A stretch of 8,928 nucleotides of DNA, from the NCBI GenBank assembly GCA_023389535.1, contig JAEWEH010000246.1:1-8928 (forward strand), read 5' to 3'. Positions 1 through 6,783 of this stretch are shown one piece after another (the stretch's first letter is position 1; the number at the start of each line of letters is the position of its first letter). Source of the DNA: Pseudomonadota bacterium (GTDB lineage Bacteria > Pseudomonadota > Gammaproteobacteria > Burkholderiales > Burkholderiaceae_B). Below the pieces are notes generated by a model that was not told where the DNA came from, did not search any database, and saw only the letters and a program-made list of their open reading frames with translations. The position numbers and the translations under genes were made by a program.

Positions 1-1
1 G

Positions 2-175
2 GGCGCCGGACCGGCCACGAGGAGCAAGGCCCGGCCCCGCCACCCGGCACGCGTCAGAAGAGCCCAACAGCGCTACAAATACCCGGCACGCGTCAGAAGA
101 GCCCAGCAGCGTTACAAGCATCCGGCACGCATCGGAAAAAAACAAAGCACCGTCTCGCAAGAGCTCGGTGCTTAG
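2..175 (+). CDS. C-terminal end of an unidentified basic protein with 13-residue tandem repeats (5' partial)
   Basis: An open frame enters from the left edge, carries 57 codons and stops at TAG 173-175; there is no start codon in the window. I do not recognise the protein. The visible tail is rich in Arg, Lys and Gln and contains two near-identical 13-residue units, PARVRRAQQRYKY and PARVRRAQQRYKH, then a third that degrades after PARI. The frame is supported by the differences between the first two units: three of the four changed codons are silent third-base changes (CAA/CAG, CGC/CGT, AAA/AAG) and the fourth is Tyr/His. Of the two alternative readings I compared, frame 1 gives more replacements and the matching reverse frame has stops. 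Both full units use the AGA-AGA pair, unusual in so GC-rich a genome. A tail like this could bind nucleic acid or be disordered, but that is inference. It converges on the Bax inhibitor-1 gene. Confidence 0.5.
   Translation, partial: GAGPATRSKARPRHPARVRRAQQRYKYPARVRRAQQRYKHPARIGKKQSTVSQELGA
42..137 (+). repeat. 39-bp tandem repeat, about 2.5 copies
   Basis: Units begin at 42, 81 and 120 with an exact 39-bp period. Units 1 and 2 differ at four positions (67/106, 73/112, 79/118, 80/119). The third copy stays recognisable for only about 18 bases. The period is a multiple of three, so the reading frame is preserved, and it codes the 13-residue repeats described for the partial gene here. There are no spacers, so it is not a CRISPR array. 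Confidence 0.85.
136..173 (-). terminator. Rho-independent terminator of the Bax inhibitor-1 gene
   Basis: On the minus strand a perfect 8-bp stem (AAGCACCG 145-152 pairing with CGGTGCTT 166-173) closes an inner CTC/GAG stem capped by a GCAA tetraloop at 157-160. It is followed by TG and seven T residues, seen as A7 at 136-142 on the plus strand. The plus strand has no T-run after the stem, so the signal is oriented for the minus-strand gene. It overlaps the last codons of the convergent partial gene. Confidence 0.8.
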
Positions 176-187
176 GTCAAATCCGAA

Positions 188-219
188 TTACGCGGCCAAC
201 CTCCCGGCCGACCGCGTAA
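188..219. repeat. Inverted repeat between the convergent genes
   Basis: TTACGCGG (188-195) and CCGCGTAA (212-219) form a perfect 8-bp stem with a 16-nt loop. Neither strand has a T-run after it. It lies just downstream of both stop codons, so it may protect the 3' end of either transcript or assist termination of the plus-strand gene. Confidence 0.55.
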
Positions 220-229
220 CCAAACCGAG

Positions 230-931
230 TTATTCCCGATCGCCGCCAAAAATCCCCAACAGCATCAACAGATTGGCGAAAATATTGTACAGATCAAGGT
301 AAACCGCCAACGTCGCCGACACATAATTCGTCTCGCCGCCGTTAATGATGCGCTGCAAATCCACCAGCAGCAAAGCCGAGAAAATCGCGATCGCCATCAC
401 CGAAATCGTCAGCATCAAAGCCGGCAACTGCAGAAAGATATTGGCCAGCGATGCCACGATAAGAATCACCACGCCGATGAACAAAAACTTGTGCATCGTC
501 GAGAAATCCCGCTTGCTCGTGCTGGCTACGCTGGCCATCGCCCCGAACACCACTGCGGTGCCGCCAAAAGCCAGCATGATTAGCTGCGAACCATTGCCCA
601 GCCCCAACACATGCCCCAGCAGCCGCGACAACATGATCCCCATGAAGAACGTAAAGGCCAGCAGCAGCGCGACACCCAGGGAACTGTTCTTATTGCGTTC
701 GATCAGGAACATCAGGCCGAAGGCGCCTGCCAGAAAGACAATGGCGCTCATGCCGGGGCTGGCGCCCATGAATTGATTGATACCGCTGTACAGCCCCACC
801 ATGGCCCCCAGCACAGTCGGAACCAACGATAAGGCCAGCAGCCAGTAGGTATTACGCAGGACGCGATTGCGCGCCAGCTGCGACTCGGCGCCGTATCCCG
901 GGGCCGGTACGTGTTGACGGAAGTCGTTCAT
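230..931 (-). CDS. Bax inhibitor-1 / YccA family inner-membrane protein
   Basis: This is a 233-residue multi-pass membrane protein, close in length to E. coli YccA (about 219). About seven hydrophobic segments lie near residues 29-50, 60-77, 85-108, 118-138, 148-167, 170-190 and 208-229, after a short polar N-terminus. The last segments carry VDLQRI and YLDLYNIFANLL. Asp191 and Asp213 there are the likely counterparts of the paired acidic residues that control ion conduction in bacterial BI-1 proteins such as B. subtilis YetJ. E. coli YccA interacts with the FtsH protease; a similar quality-control or ion-leak role is inferred. I chose the start at 931 (MNDFRQ) because AAGGA lies six bases upstream. 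The frame stays open upstream to 1075, but that part is GC-rich, unlike the family, and better read as leader. It has its own terminator (136-173). Confidence 0.92.
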   Translation of the reverse strand: MNDFRQHVPAPGYGAESQLARNRVLRNTYWLLALSLVPTVLGAMVGLYSGINQFMGASPGMSAIVFLAGAFGLMFLIERNKNSSLGVALLLAFTFFMGIMLSRLLGHVLGLGNGSQLIMLAFGGTAVVFGAMASVASTSKRDFSTMHKFLFIGVVILIVASLANIFLQLPALMLTISVMAIAIFSALLLVDLQRIINGGETNYVSATLAVYLDLYNIFANLLMLLGIFGGDRE

Positions 932-1199
932 GTCTTGTCCTTTGGTGATGAGGCTTGCAAGAAGCCGGATAAGCAATATGTTAACGGGTAAGGAGGCGCC
1001 GGTGGCGCCTGCAATGTATCCCGCAGGGCTGGCAACGCGGTCCGCGCCTCGCCCCGGCAGCATCCACGCCGGCAAACGCAGACGGTCAGCATGCTTCGAA
1101 GCTTAGGTTAACTTACAAATAACTGAACAATCAAGTCTTCTTTGATCGCTATTGAAGTATTGGAGCTGTTTTGTTCAGGATTGGTTCAACCGACTTGTT
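932..1199. other. Intergenic region between holC and the Bax inhibitor-1 gene
   Basis: No convincing gene lies here. The part nearest the Bax inhibitor-1 gene (about 932-1090) is GC-rich and would be its leader. The part from about 1104 to 1200 is richer in A and T and is where a minus-strand promoter would be expected, but I found no pair of -35/-10 hexamers I can defend. No intrinsic terminator follows holC, so read-through from pepA-holC into the Bax inhibitor-1 gene is possible. Confidence 0.5.
994..1010 (-). repeat. Strong short hairpin in the Bax inhibitor-1 leader
   Basis: AGGCGCC and GGCGCCT form a perfect 7-bp GC-rich stem with a three-base loop, 63 bases upstream of the start codon. 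A second inverted repeat, CCTGC (1008-1012) with GCAGG (1023-1027), overlaps its edge, so the two could compete. No T-run follows, so it is not a terminator. A role in mRNA stability or regulation is only inferred. Confidence 0.5.
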
Positions 1200-1664
1200 T
1201 CAAGAGGGGCGCTTCGGCGTCCGGCCCGATACGTCGTGTGCGTGCAAAGTGTGGCCGGCGGCCTGGTATTGCCGCCAGCGTTCCCGGGCCGCTTGCTTGT
1301 CCTGATCATGATCCGACACAATTTCCAGTATGCGTTCGAAGCGTTCGGCCTCGGGCGGGCAGTCCAAATCCAGATTGACCAGCCAGGCCGGTAGGGCGGC
1401 CCCCGGCAAAGGCATCGGCAGTGGCGCCGCTGTGGCGAGCAGCACGGGCGTACGGTCGGCCAGCGGGTCGTCCGCCGCTACATGCGGCACGAAGGCCGTG
1501 GCCTCGTAACCCCACAGCAGGCGATCGAATTTTTCCAGCCGTTTTGTGTCACGCGTATAGACCAGCAGCGGCCGCCCGGCCAGATAATGCTTATGGACGA
1601 CCTGGCAGGCCATTCGCAGCCGGTCGGCCGCGCCGAACGCGAAATCCACCCTGGACATGGTCAT
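1200..1664 (-). CDS. holC: DNA polymerase III chi subunit
   Basis: The 154-residue product resembles HolC, the clamp-loader accessory protein that joins psi (HolD) and binds single-stranded DNA-binding protein at the replication fork. Family landmarks are the small N-terminal strand (RVDFAFGAADRL), the helix leading to AGRPLLVYTRD, the DRLLWGYEATAFVPH segment, and the C-terminal stretch ERFERILEIVSDHDQDKQAARERWRQYQAAGH, which matches the Ala-Arg-Glu-Arg-x-Lys/Arg-x-Tyr end of E. coli chi. The length is close to E. coli HolC (147). Two ATG codons, 1664 and 1658, are equally possible starts, and neither has a clear Shine-Dalgarno sequence. The gene lies 70 bases downstream of pepA on the same strand, the usual order in gamma- and betaproteobacteria, so the two are probably co-transcribed. 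Confidence 0.9.
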   Translation of the reverse strand: MTMSRVDFAFGAADRLRMACQVVHKHYLAGRPLLVYTRDTKRLEKFDRLLWGYEATAFVPHVAADDPLADRTPVLLATAAPLPMPLPGAALPAWLVNLDLDCPPEAERFERILEIVSDHDQDKQAARERWRQYQAAGHTLHAHDVSGRTPKRPS

Positions 1665-1673
1665 GTGCCGCAG

Positions 1674-1694
1674 CGGGCGGCGGCAAACCGCCCG
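1674..1694 (-). repeat. Hairpin in the pepA-holC spacer
   Basis: CGGGCGG (1674-1680) and CCGCCCG (1688-1694) form a perfect 7-bp stem with a 7-base loop, ending nine bases before the first holC ATG. An overlapping palindrome, CCGCCCGGGCGG (1688-1699), offers an alternative fold. There is no T-run, so it is not an intrinsic terminator. Its position where a ribosome-binding site should be suggests it affects holC translation or mRNA processing; this is inference. Confidence 0.5.
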
Positions 1695-1734
1695 GGCGGG
1701 AGCAAGCTGGTAGCTGTGAGCAGCATGGCGGGCC

Positions 1735-3237
<1,503 letters not shown>

Positions 3238-3292
3238 TCGAATTTCCCGAAAGTGTCCATAGGATGCTGCCGATTATCCCGCATATTCTCTC
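3238..3292. promoter_or_regulatory. Divergent pepA / lptF promoter region
   Basis: This 55-bp gap must serve two start codons facing away from each other. For pepA, minus-strand GATAAT (3273-3278) is a good -10 candidate. GTGACA (3294-3299, inside the first lptF codons) could be its -35, but the 15-bp spacer is short. I see no clear promoter or Shine-Dalgarno sequence for lptF, so its signals may overlap those of pepA or lie within pepA. Confidence 0.35.
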
Positions 3293-4408
3293 ATGTCACT
3301 ATTCAAACGTTCCGTAGTCTCCGAAATCATGAGTCACGCCGGCGTCGTGTTCTCCACGCTGCTGATTGTCTGGCTCAGCGTGCTGCTGGTGCGCTTGCTC
3401 GGGGAAGCAGCCAACGGAACCATAGGCGCGGATGTCGTGTTCGGGCTTGCGACGTTTTCCAGCATCACGGCCTTGCCCGTCATTCTGGCCGTGTCCTTGT
3501 TCATCGCCGTGCTGACCACGGTGACGCGCAACTTCCGGGAATCGGAAATGGTCGTATGGTTCGCCAGCGGCCTGTCGCTGAAGGACTGGGTGGGGCCCAT
3601 CTTGCGCTGCGCGGTGCCGGTGGCGGTGATCATCGCCGTGCTGACGCTGCTGGCCTCTCCGTGGGCCTACCGCCAGATCAGCGAATATCGACAGCGCTAC
3701 GAGCAGCGCTCGGATCTTTCCAAAGTCACGGCCGGCCAGTTCATCGAAACGGAAAACGGTGCGCGGGTATTCTTTGCCGAAGAGCCCGCCAGTCCCGACG
3801 AAGAGATGGGCAATGTGATCGCACGGGTCATTGACCCGGAATGGCTGAGTGTCATTACTGCGGAAAGCGCGCGTATCCAGACTGAGAAAAATGGCGACCG
3901 TTTCCTGGTGCTCAGTGCCGGGCATCGTTATGACCTGAAGCCCGGGCAACCGGATTTTCGCATGATCGATTTTGATCGCTATGGTTTCCGGCTGGAAAGC
4001 AAGTCCGACGCCACGACGCCTGAAGCCGTCAGGCTGCAGGCCGAAAGCGAAATGAAGGCCCGGCCTACCTTGCAGCTGTTTGCCGACAATACCAACGAAG
4101 CGCGTTCGCAAATCATGTGGCGTGTGGCGCTGCCTCTGGCGGCGCTGAACCTGGCTTTGCTCGCTATTCCGCTGGGGGCGGTCAATCCGCGCCTGGGGCG
4201 TTCGGGTGACTTCCTTATCGCCGGCCTGGTGGGCCTGCTTTATATGAATCTGATCAACCTGTCGCGCGGCTGGATAGGCAATGGGCAGCTGGGCTTCAAC
4301 CTCGGCTTGTGGCTGGTGCACGCGCTGTTCACCGGCCTGATGGTCTACATGATGTGGCGCAAGCTTCGGGTCAAGGCGCCCAAGCCGCCCCGCGCTGCAC
4401 CGGCCTGA
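3293..4408 (+). CDS. lptF: LPS export permease LptF
   Basis: The 371-residue product matches YjgP/LptF (E. coli 366). It is one of the two membrane subunits of the LptB2FG transporter, which extracts lipopolysaccharide from the inner membrane and passes it to LptC and LptA. The layout fits: three hydrophobic segments near residues 14-36, 51-77 and 101-125, a periplasmic jellyroll-like domain of about 150 residues, then three more segments near 274-296, 304-323 and 336-356. Segments like the family's include LVRLLGEAA, ESEMVVWFASGLS (the coupling-helix region) and IPLGAVNPRLGR. A Lys/Pro/Ala-rich tail ends the protein. Assignment as LptF rather than LptG rests on overall resemblance and the position beside pepA. 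The expected lptG does not follow; a LysR gene faces it, with the two stop codons abutting. Confidence 0.9.
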   Translation: MSLFKRSVVSEIMSHAGVVFSTLLIVWLSVLLVRLLGEAANGTIGADVVFGLATFSSITALPVILAVSLFIAVLTTVTRNFRESEMVVWFASGLSLKDWVGPILRCAVPVAVIIAVLTLLASPWAYRQISEYRQRYEQRSDLSKVTAGQFIETENGARVFFAEEPASPDEEMGNVIARVIDPEWLSVITAESARIQTEKNGDRFLVLSAGHRYDLKPGQPDFRMIDFDRYGFRLESKSDATTPEAVRLQAESEMKARPTLQLFADNTNEARSQIMWRVALPLAALNLALLAIPLGAVNPRLGRSGDFLIAGLVGLLYMNLINLSRGWIGNGQLGFNLGLWLVHALFTGLMVYMMWRKLRVKAPKPPRAAPA

Positions 4409-4433
4409 TCACGGCGGATACTGCAGTACGCCG
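4406..4433. repeat. Back-to-back stop codons and hairpin at a convergent junction
   Basis: The lptF TGA (4406-4408) and the complement of the LysR gene TGA (4409-4411) touch, giving the palindrome TGATCA with no intergenic DNA. Next to it, CGGCG (4412-4416) and CGCCG (4429-4433) form a stem around the palindrome TACTGCAGTA (4419-4428). No T-run follows on either strand, so this is not a standard intrinsic terminator, though it could slow polymerase from both sides. Confidence 0.6.
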
Positions 4434-5329
4434 GATTCCCCGCGCAGCAAAGGGGTATTCAACTGGACGGCCTGCTTCAGGAAGTCCCACAGCGTCATGA
4501 CGCGCGCCGAATGGCGCAAGTCTTCGTGGCAGTACATCCAGAAGCTGCGCGTAATCAGAATTTCGTCATCCAGCACCGCTTGCAGGCGTGGGTCCTGCGC
4601 GGCCATGAAGCAGGGCAGGACCGCCAGTGAACGCCCCTGCAGGGCGGCGTGGTACTGCGCAATGACGCTGGTGCTTTTGAAGATGACGCGCTGGGTGGCG
4701 ACGATGTCGTCTAGATAGCGCAGGTGGTCGCTGAAGAGCAATTCTTCCACATAGCCAATAAAACTATGGGCCGCCAGGTCGCCCGTGCTGCGGATGGGCG
4801 CAACGCTGGCCAAATAGGCCGTGGAACCATAGAGCTTCAATGAGTAATCCACCAGCTTGGTGCATAAATACGGCCCGCGCTGCGGCCGTTCCAGGGCGAT
4901 GACGATGTCGGCTTCGCGCTTGGACAGGCTGATGAAGCGGGGCACCGGCATGATGTCCAGCGTGATGGACGGATAGCGGCGCTGGAAGTCGGCCATCAAG
5001 GGAGCCAGGACATAATTGCCCAAGCCTTCGGTCGAACCCACCCGCAAGTGTCCCGACAAAGCCCCGGATTGGCCCGATATCTGTTCGCGGGCGGTAAGCA
5101 GCGTACTTTCCACCTGTTCGGCGTAGGTCAAGAAGCGTATGCCGTCTTCCGTGAGCGTATAGCCGGCGGATTTGGACTTGTCGAACAGCAGGGTGTCCAA
5201 CTCACTTTCCAGGGCGTGAATACGCCGCGATACGGTGCTGTGGCGCACGCCCAGGCGCTGCGCCGCCGCACTGACCCGCTGGCAGCGGGCTACTTCCAGA
5301 AAGTAACGCAGTCCATCCCAATCGAGCAT
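4409..5329 (-). CDS. LysR-type transcriptional regulator
   Basis: The 306-residue protein has the usual LysR length and plan. The N-terminal winged helix-turn-helix covers about residues 5-60, with the motif VSAAAQRLGVRHSTVSRRIHAL at about 19-40 and the family's LESEL...LLFDKS after it. A linker helix (about 62-90) follows, then a type 2 periplasmic-binding-like effector domain beginning near GHLRVGSTEGLG. I chose ATG 5329 because MLDWDGLRYFLEVAR fits the normal LysR N-terminus. Other in-frame starts are ATG 5344 and TTG 5365; none has a good Shine-Dalgarno sequence. It diverges from the solute-binding protein gene across 156 bp, the classic arrangement for a LysR regulator and its target, so it probably controls the binding protein and mmsA in response to their substrate. 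The effector is unknown. Its 3' end abuts lptF. Confidence 0.9.
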   Translation of the reverse strand: MLDWDGLRYFLEVARCQRVSAAAQRLGVRHSTVSRRIHALESELDTLLFDKSKSAGYTLTEDGIRFLTYAEQVESTLLTAREQISGQSGALSGHLRVGSTEGLGNYVLAPLMADFQRRYPSITLDIMPVPRFISLSKREADIVIALERPQRGPYLCTKLVDYSLKLYGSTAYLASVAPIRSTGDLAAHSFIGYVEELLFSDHLRYLDDIVATQRVIFKSTSVIAQYHAALQGRSLAVLPCFMAAQDPRLQAVLDDEILITRSFWMYCHEDLRHSARVMTLWDFLKQAVQLNTPLLRGESGVLQYPP

Positions 5330-5485
5330 GGTCGTCTTGTGCATTTTTAAGCATTGAATGTGCAAATATTGTCATGGAAATAACTTTTTTAGACAACTAC
5401 ACTGAACCGGCGAACGCCTGATTTCCGGTTGGCCAGCGGGCCTTTGCGTGGTACCGACTACAGAACGATAACGGAGACTTGAACC
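5330..5485. promoter_or_regulatory. Divergent control region between the LysR gene and the binding-protein gene
   Basis: The stretch 5341-5400 is clearly richer in A and T than the surroundings and should hold both promoters. A LysR-type imperfect dyad, TGCAAATATTGTCA (5361-5374; core CAA-ATA-TTG), sits 32 bases upstream of the LysR start and is the best operator candidate, though it does not match T-N11-A exactly. TTGTCA (5369-5374) could be a -35 for the plus-strand gene, but I found no good -10 at the right distance. Nearer the target gene is an inverted repeat at 5405-5430. Confidence 0.45.
5405..5430. repeat. Inverted repeat AACCGG-N14-CCGGTT
   Basis: A perfect 6-bp inverted repeat (5405-5410 and 5425-5430) lies about 55 bp upstream of the binding-protein start codon. 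The centre-to-centre distance of 20 bp is about two helical turns, which would suit a dimeric regulator; it could equally be a leader hairpin. Confidence 0.35.
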
Positions 5486-6700
5486 ATGAACAGATTGACA
5501 CTGGCAGTGGCGGCAAGCGTATGCATGGGCTGGGGCGGCATGGCGGTGGCCAAGGCGCCTCCCGTAAAGATCGGCATACTGACGGACATGTCCGGCACCT
5601 ATGCCGCCATGGGCGGTGCGGGATCGGTGGCCGCGGCCAAGCTGGCGGTCGAGGACTGCCTGAAGGCCGAATGCAAGGGCATGGACATCGAGGTGGTGTC
5701 GGCAGATAACCAGAACAAGGCGGACGTGGGCGCCGCCAAGGCGCGCGAATGGTTCGATCGGGATGGCGTCAGCGCTATCGCCGACCTGACCAATTCAGCC
5801 GTCGCGCTGGCCGTTCAAGCCATCGCCAAAGAGAAGAACAAGGTCGTCATGTTCTCCGGCCCAGCCACCACGGACCTGACCAATAAAAGCTGTTCGCCAG
5901 TCGGTTTCCACTGGATGTTCGACGTATATTCGCAATCCATTGGCGGCGTGCAGGCCATGATCGACAAGGGTGGCAAATCATGGTTTTTCATTACCGTCGA
6001 TTATGCGTTCGGACACTCGCTGGAAAAGGGCGCGGCGGACATGGTCAAGCAATTGGGCGGAACAGTAGTCGGGTCCGTGTTGCATCCCCTGAATGTGCCG
6101 GATTTTGCTTCTTACTTGCTGCAGGCGCAAAGTTCCAAGGCGCAGGTGGTGGCGCTGGCCAATAGCGGCAGTGATGTGGTCAATGCCATCAAGCAGGCCC
6201 GCGAGTTCGGCATCGTGGCCGGCGGGCAACGCCTGGCGTCCTTGCTGATCTTCCTGAGCGACCTGCGCGCGCTCGGCCTGCAGAACGCTCAGGGCCTGAC
6301 CTACGTGGACGGCTTTTATTGGGATTTCGACGATGATACCCGGCGCTGGTCGGATCGCTATGCACAGGCTTTCGGCGGCCTCAAACCGACGATGACACAT
6401 GCCGGCGTGTACTCCAGCGTGCTGCATTATCTGAAGGCGGTCGCCGCCGCGCAGTCCACCGATGGCAAGGTCGTGGCCGACAAAATGCGCGACATCCCGA
6501 TCAAGGACGCAGTGATGCGCAATGCGTCCATACGTCCCGACGGCCGGGTGATCCACGACATGTACCTGTATGAAGTCAAGAAACCGGACGAGTCCACAGG
6601 CGAGTGGGACCTGTCCAAGCTGGTGGCCACCATACCGGCGGACCAGGCCTTCCAGCCATTGTCCAGGTCGACATGCCCATTGGTGGAAAACAAGAGCTGA
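5486..6700 (+). CDS. ABC-type periplasmic solute-binding protein, LivJ-like (Peripla_BP_6)
   Basis: The 404-residue product has a Sec signal peptide (hydrophobic to about residue 20, likely cleaved after MAVA at 22, before KAPP). The rest is a type 1 periplasmic-binding fold of the branched-chain amino acid/amide family. The mature start VKIGILTDMSGTYAAMGG is the family's opening strand and ligand loop. Later landmarks are the SADNQNKADVGAAKAREW segment, the NSAVALA loop near 103-109, ITVDYAFGHS near 169-178, and HAGVYSSVLHYLKAV near 305-319. It has four cysteines after the signal (58, 63, 136, 397), possibly disulfides. GGAG lies nine bases upstream of the ATG. No permease or ATPase gene is near, so it must use a shared transporter or act in sensing. 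The ligand cannot be read from sequence; the mmsA neighbour hints at a branched-chain or short carboxylate compound. Confidence 0.9.
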   Translation: MNRLTLAVAASVCMGWGGMAVAKAPPVKIGILTDMSGTYAAMGGAGSVAAAKLAVEDCLKAECKGMDIEVVSADNQNKADVGAAKAREWFDRDGVSAIADLTNSAVALAVQAIAKEKNKVVMFSGPATTDLTNKSCSPVGFHWMFDVYSQSIGGVQAMIDKGGKSWFFITVDYAFGHSLEKGAADMVKQLGGTVVGSVLHPLNVPDFASYLLQAQSSKAQVVALANSGSDVVNAIKQAREFGIVAGGQRLASLLIFLSDLRALGLQNAQGLTYVDGFYWDFDDDTRRWSDRYAQAFGGLKPTMTHAGVYSSVLHYLKAVAAAQSTDGKVVADKMRDIPIKDAVMRNASIRPDGRVIHDMYLYEVKKPDESTGEWDLSKLVATIPADQAFQPLSRSTCPLVENKS

Positions 6701-6718
6701 TCACAGGCCTGCGTCAGT

Positions 6719-6737
6719 CCCGCTTGCGGATAGCGGG
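6719..6737 (+). repeat. First stem-loop in the binding protein-mmsA spacer
   Basis: CCCGCT (6719-6724) pairs with AGCGGG (6732-6737) around a 7-base loop. No T-run follows, so it does not look like a terminator. It could protect the 3' end of the binding-protein message and let the two genes be expressed at different levels. Confidence 0.5.
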
Positions 6738-6755
6738 CGCCGCGGGCCGTAACAC

Positions 6756-6777
6756 GCGCGCAGAGCGCGCCAAGGAG
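6756..6777 (+). promoter_or_regulatory. GC stem-loop abutting the mmsA ribosome-binding site
   Basis: GCGCGC (6756-6761) and GCGCGC (6765-6770) form a 6-bp all-GC stem with an AGA loop. One base later comes the Shine-Dalgarno sequence AAGGAG (6772-6777), six bases before the mmsA ATG. The strong SD decides the start. The hairpin leaves the SD itself unpaired but lies within the ribosome footprint or just behind it. Confidence 0.6.
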
Positions 6778-6783
6778 ACTTTA

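Noticed and set aside
42..137. CRISPR-like direct repeats
   Set aside because: The units are contiguous with no spacers, are fewer than three full copies, and read as in-frame codons.
932..1075. 48-residue N-terminal extension of the Bax inhibitor-1 protein
   Set aside because: A good AAGGA site precedes the internal ATG at 931, the protein from there has normal family length, and the extension does not resemble a BI-1 N-terminus.
1142..1394. Small plus-strand open frames overlapping the holC 3' end
   Set aside because: Two overlapping frames of about 80 codons run antisense into holC, lack ribosome-binding sites and resemble no protein I know.
3299..4321. 340-codon minus-strand open frame opposite lptF
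   Set aside because: It lies wholly inside lptF, has no recognisable domain or upstream ribosome-binding site, and is rich in His, Gln and Arg as antisense shadows are.
6604..6783. 60-residue N-terminal extension of MmsA
   Set aside because: It overlaps the end of the binding-protein gene. The AAGGAG site at 6772-6777 and normal family length both point to ATG 6784.
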